Shown here: in pieces, positions 6,846 through 11,068 of the stretch
How positions within the stretch are numbered: the stretch's first letter is position 1
Layout of the letters: each line of letters opens with the position of its first letter
Assembly (NCBI GenBank): GCA_964617665.1
Contig: CAZUAH010000470.1
Coordinates: 1 to 11,068, forward strand
Source: JADHUC01 sp964617665
Lineage (GTDB): Bacteria; Planctomycetota; Planctomycetia; Pirellulales; Pirellulaceae
Direction: 5' to 3'
Length of the DNA stretch: 11,068 nucleotides
Notes under the pieces: model-generated
Database searches by the model: none
Told to the model about the DNA's origin: nothing
The model's input: only the letters and a program-made list of their open reading frames with translations
Position numbers and translations under genes: made by a program

Positions 6846-7595
6846 TTGAAAAGAGCGATCATCAGCGATATTCACGGCAATATTGAAGCCCTGAGTGCAG
6901 TCCTGGCAGATATCGAATCCGAAGGGGTGTCCGAGATCTTCTGCATGGGCGACATCATCGGGTATGGCCCAAACCCGTGCGAGTGCCTCGACATGGCGAT
7001 CGAGTTTGACGCAGTCGTTCTAGGAAATCATGACCAGGGCGCGTTATTCGATCCCGAAGGGTTTAGCGCTGGAGCCGAACGGGCAATTTTCTGGACGCGT
7101 GACCAGTTGGAGTCTTCCTCGGACGACGAAGAAACGAACCTGAAACGCTGGAACTTCCTCTGCGAACTACCCCGCACGGTGCGCGAAGACGGTTTCATGT
7201 TTGTGCACGGATCGCCGCGTAATCCTCTGAACGAGTACGTCTTCCCCGAGGATATTCATAACCCGCGAAAAGTCGACAAGATTTTCTGCATCATCGAACA
7301 ATACTGCTTCCAAGGGCACACCCATGTGCCCGGCGTCTTAACCGAGGATCATCGTTTTCGTGGGCCGGACGAAATCGGAGACGCATACCAATTGGGAGAG
7401 CAGAAAACGATGATTAATGTCGGTAGCGTGGGCCAACCGCGCGACGGTGATCGCCGCTCCTGCTACGCCATCTTGGAGGATCAGACTGTTCGGTTTCGTC
7501 GGGTCGACTACCCGTTCGAAGAGACCGCGCAGAAAATCTATGCGATTGCCGAGTTGGACAACTTCTTGGGAGACCGCCTGCGCGACGGACGGTGA
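6846..7595 (+). CDS. Calcineurin-like metallophosphoesterase, second of a tandem pair
   Basis: This is a 249-residue protein starting at TTG 6846, like its neighbour. The metal-binding set is intact: D8 and H10 in SDIHGN, D36 in GDIIGYGPNP, N61 and H62 in GNHDQ, H121 in FVHGSP, and GHTH at 157-160. INVGSVGQPRD is also kept. Compared with the upstream copy, differences cluster after the WTRDQL segment, in the stretch after GHTHxPGV, and near the C-terminus. It lacks one residue before GNHD. Both active sites are complete, so neither copy looks dead, and a split in substrate or regulation is possible. The upstream GGGCTGCGGGC is only a modest ribosome binding site. yidC starts 25 bases after its stop. 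The reaction is phosphoester hydrolysis by family; the substrate is unknown. Confidence 0.92.
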   Translation: MKRAIISDIHGNIEALSAVLADIESEGVSEIFCMGDIIGYGPNPCECLDMAIEFDAVVLGNHDQGALFDPEGFSAGAERAIFWTRDQLESSSDDEETNLKRWNFLCELPRTVREDGFMFVHGSPRNPLNEYVFPEDIHNPRKVDKIFCIIEQYCFQGHTHVPGVLTEDHRFRGPDEIGDAYQLGEQKTMINVGSVGQPRDGDRRSCYAILEDQTVRFRRVDYPFEETAQKIYAIAELDNFLGDRLRDGR

Positions 7596-7620
7596 ATCCC
7601 TCTGCCCGAGGTTCTGAACT

Positions 7621-10038
7621 GTGGAAAAGCGTTTCGCTCTATTTTTGGTTCTTGCTGCACTCGTGCTGTTTGTGCACATGATGATGCAGCCGAAGAAACC
7701 CGTCGGCGAAAAACCTCCCAAGGACGTTGCCGCCGCACCGGGCGACGAAGAAGCCGATCCCAAAGACGCCGGTGCCCCGAAGAAGCCTGACCCGGATCAA
7801 GAGGACGAGGGCGAACAGAAGCCGGAAGCCAAGAAGCCAGTGGTGGAAGACCCCGAGCCAGCCGTCTCCGACAAACCGCGCGAGGAGTTCGCGAACCGGC
7901 GAGTCACGCTTGGTTCATTGGCTCCCGGCAGTCCCTACCGCTTGTTGGTCACGTTCAACAACCAAGGCGCCGCCATCGAGCGAATCGAACTGACCGAACG
8001 AACGGAGGCGGAGGCGTTTCGCTATCGGGAACTGTACGCGAAGAACGGCTATCTCGGCCATCTCGCGCTAAGCGACGAACCGAACGGAACTGGCTGCCGC
8101 GTAAATGTCGTGGGCCCCGGTACGCCGGCTGCAGAGGCCGGGCTGCAGGCTGACGATATGATCCAACGGGTGAAAGTGGGCAATGGTAACGCTTCTGAGA
8201 TCAGAAACTCATTGGTATTCGAAAAGCAGTTGGCCACGACAAAGCCGGGCCAGACGATCGAGGTCACCGTGTCGCGTCAGGACTCGGCCGGAGTGGCCGC
8301 TACGCGAAACCTGGCCATCAAGCTGATCCCGCAACCACTAAGCATCGTACGACCGGAAGGCTCGGACCCGCGTTCGCTCCTCTTCACTCTCCAGAGCATC
8401 GGCGGCAAATCCGTCGAGCGCGGGCTCGACGAGTTGAAGGGGCTGCCATCGCTGCACGGAGAGAATTGGGAAGTTGAGGAGATCGAGGACAAAGGTAAAG
8501 GCCCTGCGGTAGAGTTTCGTTTTTCGCTGACCAAGAGCGATCTGCAGGAGATCGGTGTTGAGGGCGAGTTGGAATTGATCAAGCGATTCCGCCTGACACC
8601 CACGCCTCAAGCTGAATTGGCCAACGGCAACTTCAAGTCCTACCACCTCGTTCTGGATACCGAGATTCATAACAAGGGCTCCGCGAATCAGGAGATCGCT
8701 TACCAACTTGACGGCCCCAACGGTTTGCCACTGGAGGGCTGGTGGTACTCGAACAAGATCCATCCGACCAAATTCTCCAGTGCCGGCGCTCGAGACGTTC
8801 TTTGGCATGGGGAGAATGTCCACGGCCTGATGGGCGCTATGGCGATCTATGGCGAGACCGAGGAAGCGAAAGAAGACGGCCAAGTTCCCTCGATTGACCT
8901 GTTTCCGGTCGCCGAACCCCTGTCGCTGGACTACGTGGGAGTCGATACGCAGTACTTCACCGTCGCTTTGCTTCCACAGTACGTTGACGATTCCCCAACG
9001 TCAATCTTCAAGCAGGCAATCGCCATGCCTGCCGGCAGCATCGGCGAAATGAAGAAGTCGAAACGGAAGACGACCAACGTCACGTTTCGGCTAACCAGCC
9101 AGCTTGAGACAATTGCCCCGGGCGAAGCGCACAGCCAGAGTTTCGACGTATTCGCTGGCCCCAAGCAGACAAACCTGCTGGCCAAGTATGACTTGGAAGA
9201 ATGCATCGCTTACGGCTGGTTCGGGATGGTGGCCAAGCCACTTTCGAAAGTCCTGCACTGGTTCGAATGGTTGCCGCTGGTGAACTACGGCCTCGCGATC
9301 ATCATGCTAACCGTGCTGGTACGAAGCTGCATGATCCCGCTCAGCCGCAAGGCGACCAAGAATGCCCAGATGATGCAGAAGCTGGCGCCGGAGATGAAAC
9401 GGATAGCGGAGAAGTACAAGAACGAGATGGACAAGCGAGGGACGGCGCAACGCGAGTTATTCGCCAAGCACAACTACAACCCCTTCGGCGGCTGTCTCTT
9501 GATGTTTGTCCAGTTGCCGATCTTCATCGGGCTGTATCGTGCGCTGTCGGTGGACATGGAACTGCGACAAGCTCCGCTGATCCCCGGGCTCGACTGGTGC
9601 TCGAACCTGGCCGGGCCGGATATGCTTTTCTATTGGAAGGATTGGATGCCCGGCTTCCTGGCGAATGAAGCCGGAGGTTGGCTTGGTCCCTACTTCAACA
9701 TCCTGCCGATCATCACCATTTTCCTGTTCTTGGCTCAACAGAAGATGTTCATGCCCCCGGCCACGGACGACCAAACTCGCATGCAGCAGAAAGTAATGAA
9801 GTTCATGATGATTTTCATGGGCTTCCTGTTCTTCCGCGTGGCCAGTGGCCTATGCGTGTACTTTGTCGCATCCAGTCTCTGGGGCATCGCTGAAAGAAAG
9901 CTGCTGCCGCCTCCCAGCATGGACGAATCAAGCGCGCCAACAAAGTCTAGTACTCGCCAAGCAAAGGCTCGAGCAAAATCCGAGGCAGAAACCGCCGCAA
10001 AGCGGGCGAAGCTGAAGAAGAGGCAGAAGAGGCGTTGA
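7621..10038 (+). CDS. yidC: Membrane protein insertase YidC with an embedded PDZ-like domain
   Basis: This is an 805-residue protein starting at GTG 7621, with CGAGG 9 bases upstream. YidC/Oxa1 inserts and folds inner-membrane proteins, alone or with SecYEG. Residues 5-21 form the N-terminal membrane anchor seen in Gram-negative YidC. Residues 23-90 are a charged Pro/Lys/Glu/Asp linker. The periplasmic domain begins near 100 (YRLLVTFNNQGAAIERIEL, 106-124). At about 140-238 it is interrupted by a PDZ-like fold: NGYLGHLAL, GPGTPAAEAGLQADDMIQRV, and a KPGQTIEVTVSR strand. The periplasmic beta domain continues to about 535. The conserved insertase core spans about 540-760 and includes R568 in the first core helix (the groove arginine), the helical cytoplasmic hairpin at 573-620 (RKATKNAQMMQKL onward), and NPFGGCLLMFVQLPIFIGLY. 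Residues 766-805 form a Lys/Arg/Ala-rich tail likely to contact ribosomes. It is much longer than E. coli YidC (about 548 residues). Assignment to YidC is secure. Confidence 0.97.
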   Translation: MEKRFALFLVLAALVLFVHMMMQPKKPVGEKPPKDVAAAPGDEEADPKDAGAPKKPDPDQEDEGEQKPEAKKPVVEDPEPAVSDKPREEFANRRVTLGSLAPGSPYRLLVTFNNQGAAIERIELTERTEAEAFRYRELYAKNGYLGHLALSDEPNGTGCRVNVVGPGTPAAEAGLQADDMIQRVKVGNGNASEIRNSLVFEKQLATTKPGQTIEVTVSRQDSAGVAATRNLAIKLIPQPLSIVRPEGSDPRSLLFTLQSIGGKSVERGLDELKGLPSLHGENWEVEEIEDKGKGPAVEFRFSLTKSDLQEIGVEGELELIKRFRLTPTPQAELANGNFKSYHLVLDTEIHNKGSANQEIAYQLDGPNGLPLEGWWYSNKIHPTKFSSAGARDVLWHGENVHGLMGAMAIYGETEEAKEDGQVPSIDLFPVAEPLSLDYVGVDTQYFTVALLPQYVDDSPTSIFKQAIAMPAGSIGEMKKSKRKTTNVTFRLTSQLETIAPGEAHSQSFDVFAGPKQTNLLAKYDLEECIAYGWFGMVAKPLSKVLHWFEWLPLVNYGLAIIMLTVLVRSCMIPLSRKATKNAQMMQKLAPEMKRIAEKYKNEMDKRGTAQRELFAKHNYNPFGGCLLMFVQLPIFIGLYRALSVDMELRQAPLIPGLDWCSNLAGPDMLFYWKDWMPGFLANEAGGWLGPYFNILPIITIFLFLAQQKMFMPPATDDQTRMQQKVMKFMMIFMGFLFFRVASGLCVYFVASSLWGIAERKLLPPPSMDESSAPTKSSTRQAKARAKSEAETAAKRAKLKKRQKRR

Positions 10039-10158
10039 GTGAGTGTTGGGACGGTGTTTTGCCCGTTGGCGATCCTCGCCGTGTCCGCCGCGAAAGGCAA
10101 GAATCTCCGCCGTGTCAACGTGCTCGTTCGACGGGACGCCCATCGTCAGTCAATGAGT

Positions 10159-10177
10159 TGACACCGGTTCGGTGTCA
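10159..10177 (+). terminator. Perfect small hairpin after yidC, possible terminator
   Basis: TGACACCG (10159-10166) pairs exactly with CGGTGTCA (10170-10177) around a 3-base loop. It lies about 120 bases after the yidC stop. No T-run follows, so intrinsic termination is uncertain. It may instead be a 3'-end processing or stability hairpin. Confidence 0.35.
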
Positions 10178-10230
10178 TCCCAGATTATCCACTTCTTGTC
10201 GCGTTATCGGCGACGAATCTGACATGAATC

Positions 10231-10258
10231 TTGACTCGGCGTGCAACCCGGATACAAC
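10231..10258 (+). promoter_or_regulatory. Weak candidate promoter for the small membrane protein
   Basis: TTGACT at 10231-10236 is a near-perfect -35 hexamer. TACAAC at 10253-10258 is a modest -10 at 16 bases spacing. It lies about 155 bases upstream of the start at 10415, on the same strand and after the yidC hairpin. Judged by eye only. Confidence 0.3.
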
Positions 10259-10414
10259 AACAAATGGGTTCTTATCCTCGATAATCGCGGCGACTTCAAA
10301 AGGGTGTAGCGCGAGCGGGCGTGTGGGTGGTGGAGCGTCACTTGGAGGCGGCCCGGTGACGCGAGCGTTTTCGTAATCGTTGAACGGCGAGAGCAAACAG
10401 TCTGGAGGTGAGAC

Positions 10415-10681
10415 ATGGGTGTTCTGATCGTGATTCTGATCGGCGTAGTATTCACCGCATTTGCTGCGCTCGTTTTTTCGGTCCTGACTATCGTCTTGGA
10501 TTGGCTGGATATCGAGGCTTTCGAAATCTCTGGGCCGGAGGGGTGGAAATTCTGGGAGTTCTACAAGCGATATTTGATTATCGCGGCCGTCTACACGTTC
10601 GTGTCACTTCCGCTGGGCAGCGGCCTGCTTGGAATTGCGGCGTTGGCCGTAGCATACAAGTTCGTGTTCGACGCGGGTTAG
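10415..10681 (+). CDS. Small integral membrane protein, apparently truncated by an in-frame TAG
   Basis: This is an 88-residue protein starting at ATG 10415 with a strong GGAGGTG ribosome binding site (10404-10410). No specific family was assigned. Residues 3-28 form a first transmembrane helix. A short amphipathic loop (about 29-52, including EISGPEGWKFWEFYKR) follows, then a second hydrophobic stretch at 53-85. That stretch has a PLGSG break at 66-70 and may be one long or two short helices. The frame stops at TAG 10679-10681 right after KFVFDAG. The next 31 codons in the same frame encode another hydrophobic helix and end in TAA at 10775-10777. The intact protein was therefore probably 120 residues, with a TGG or similar codon at the TAG. 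Function is unknown. The membrane topology is well supported by sequence; truncation is an inference. Confidence 0.8.
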   Translation: MGVLIVILIGVVFTAFAALVFSVLTIVLDWLDIEAFEISGPEGWKFWEFYKRYLIIAAVYTFVSLPLGSGLLGIAALAVAYKFVFDAG

Positions 10682-10777
10682 GTACAGGCGGCTGTCATAG
10701 GAATCGTTGGGGGCTTCATCGCACTGTTTCTGTTCATTCTGTTAAGTTCGCTTGTCCTTGCTCCGTTGGCAGCGTAA
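10682..10777 (+). pseudogene. In-frame continuation of the small membrane protein beyond the TAG
   Basis: Directly after TAG 10679-10681, 31 sense codons continue the same frame and end in TAA at 10775-10777. They begin VQAAVIGIVGGFIALF and end LVLAPLAA, a typical transmembrane helix that would give the protein a third hydrophobic segment. No start codon with a ribosome binding site serves this piece alone. It is most simply the C-terminal part of the upstream gene cut off by a nonsense change, or translated by readthrough. Confidence 0.6.
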
Positions 10778-10885
10778 CACACTGCCGTCTTGGATAGACT
10801 CAGCTTCAAAACCGATTCCCACCCCGCATGGGTTCTGAAACCGATTCTACTTGGACAGCGCCACTTTGTTTGAGACTGCTAGACC

Positions 10886-10906
10886 CCAACGGCCTTGTGC
10901 CGTTGG
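10886..10906. repeat. Small inverted repeat
   Basis: CCAACGGC at 10886-10893 pairs exactly with GCCGTTGG at 10899-10906 across a 5-base loop (CTTGT). No T-run follows directly. It may form part of a larger structured or terminator region after the membrane protein gene. Confidence 0.6.
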
Positions 10907-10948
10907 TGAAAGAGATTCTCGGCTAACACTGACGGCATCAACGATCCC

Positions 10949-10995
10949 CGCTTTCCCCGGCCCAGCCGCCGGAGGCGGCTGGGCCGGGGAAAGCG
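10949..10995. repeat. Perfect GC-rich palindrome (22-bp stem, 3-base loop)
   Basis: Positions 10949-10970 are the exact reverse complement of 10974-10995, with loop GGA. The arm begins CGCTTTCCCCGGCCC and its inner end is AGCCGCC. The stem is long, perfect and almost all G/C. No T-run lies on either side, so it does not look like a standard intrinsic terminator. It resembles the dispersed intergenic palindromes (REP-like elements) found in many bacterial genomes. Membership in such a family cannot be shown from one copy. Confidence 0.85.
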
Positions 10996-11068
10996 TGCTG
11001 GAGTGGGGACTGTATCTCGGGTGCACCAAAGTTGCTATAGCGTAAATATTCCGATCGTTCGGGTTTTG

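Larger units (their letters stand above)
10039..10414. other. Intergenic stretch between yidC and the small membrane protein
   Basis: This stretch of 376 bases has no convincing gene. A 40-codon GTG frame begins immediately after the yidC stop (10039-10161), but it matches nothing and lacks its own ribosome binding site. A 73-codon minus-strand frame at 10175-10396 is Pro-rich at its start and unconvincing. The stretch holds a perfect 8-bp hairpin at 10159-10177 and a possible promoter near 10231-10258. Confidence 0.5.
10778..11068. other. Intergenic tail of the window
   Basis: No gene was recognised in these 291 bases. They contain a 10-base direct repeat AAACCGATTC at 10809-10818 and 10838-10847. 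There is also an 8-bp hairpin CCAACGGC/GCCGTTGG at 10886-10906 and a long perfect palindrome at 10949-10995. A minus-strand frame of 60 codons here is Pro/Ala-rich because it runs through the palindrome, and it is not convincing. Confidence 0.5.

Noticed and set aside
10039..10161. 40-codon frame starting immediately after the yidC stop
   Set aside because: It could be translationally coupled, but the product is short, Arg-rich and without recognisable features, and its end overlaps a hairpin.
10175..10396. 73-codon minus-strand frame with a partly protein-like C-terminal half
   Set aside because: It has no ribosome binding site, a Pro-rich start, and overlaps the probable promoter region of the plus-strand membrane protein. 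It is not strong enough to call.
10847..11029. 60-codon minus-strand frame in the window tail
   Set aside because: Its Pro/Ala/Gly-rich centre is the translation of the perfect palindrome, and it has no other support.

Overview
The window looks like an ordinary chromosomal stretch from a planctomycete, probably Pirellulales-like. This is inferred from gene style, not from a marker gene: a FlgM-like protein with a planctomycete-type N-terminus, frequent TTG and GTG starts, a very large YidC carrying an extra PDZ-like domain, and a pair of metallophosphoesterases of the type common in that phylum. No rRNA, tRNA, CRISPR array, transposase or phage gene was seen.

Left part, mostly minus strand. 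A Fur-family regulator runs off the left edge (1-340) with a candidate palindromic operator in front of it. Upstream on the same strand is a FlgM-like anti-sigma factor (446-727). A roughly 630-base stretch without a convincing gene follows (728-1360). Then comes a ribonuclease HII-like protein (1361-2326), preceded by a doubtful small reading frame (2354-2770).

Middle part, plus strand. A secreted Cys/Gly/Lys-rich repeat protein (2920-3843) has a strong ribosome binding site and a perfect 16-bp terminator stem, so it looks like its own transcription unit. A fatty acyl-AMP ligase (4102-5859) follows with its own candidate promoter. A second candidate promoter (5957-5986) then leads into a three-gene run: two tandem paralogous calcineurin-like metallophosphoesterases (6066-6818 and 6846-7595) and the membrane protein insertase YidC (7621-10038). 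The gaps between these three genes are about 25 bases.

Right part. After yidC, a 376-base spacer with a small perfect hairpin leads to a small integral membrane protein (10415-10681). Its reading frame stops at a TAG, but the next 31 codons in the same frame encode another clear transmembrane helix, so the gene looks interrupted by a nonsense change. The window ends in an intergenic region with a perfect 22-bp-stem GC-rich palindrome.

No complete new multi-gene system was recognised. The items most worth following up are the Cys-rich repeat protein, the PDZ-like insertion in YidC, the in-frame TAG in the membrane protein, the Asp-to-Glu change in the RNase HII-like protein, and the terminal palindrome.
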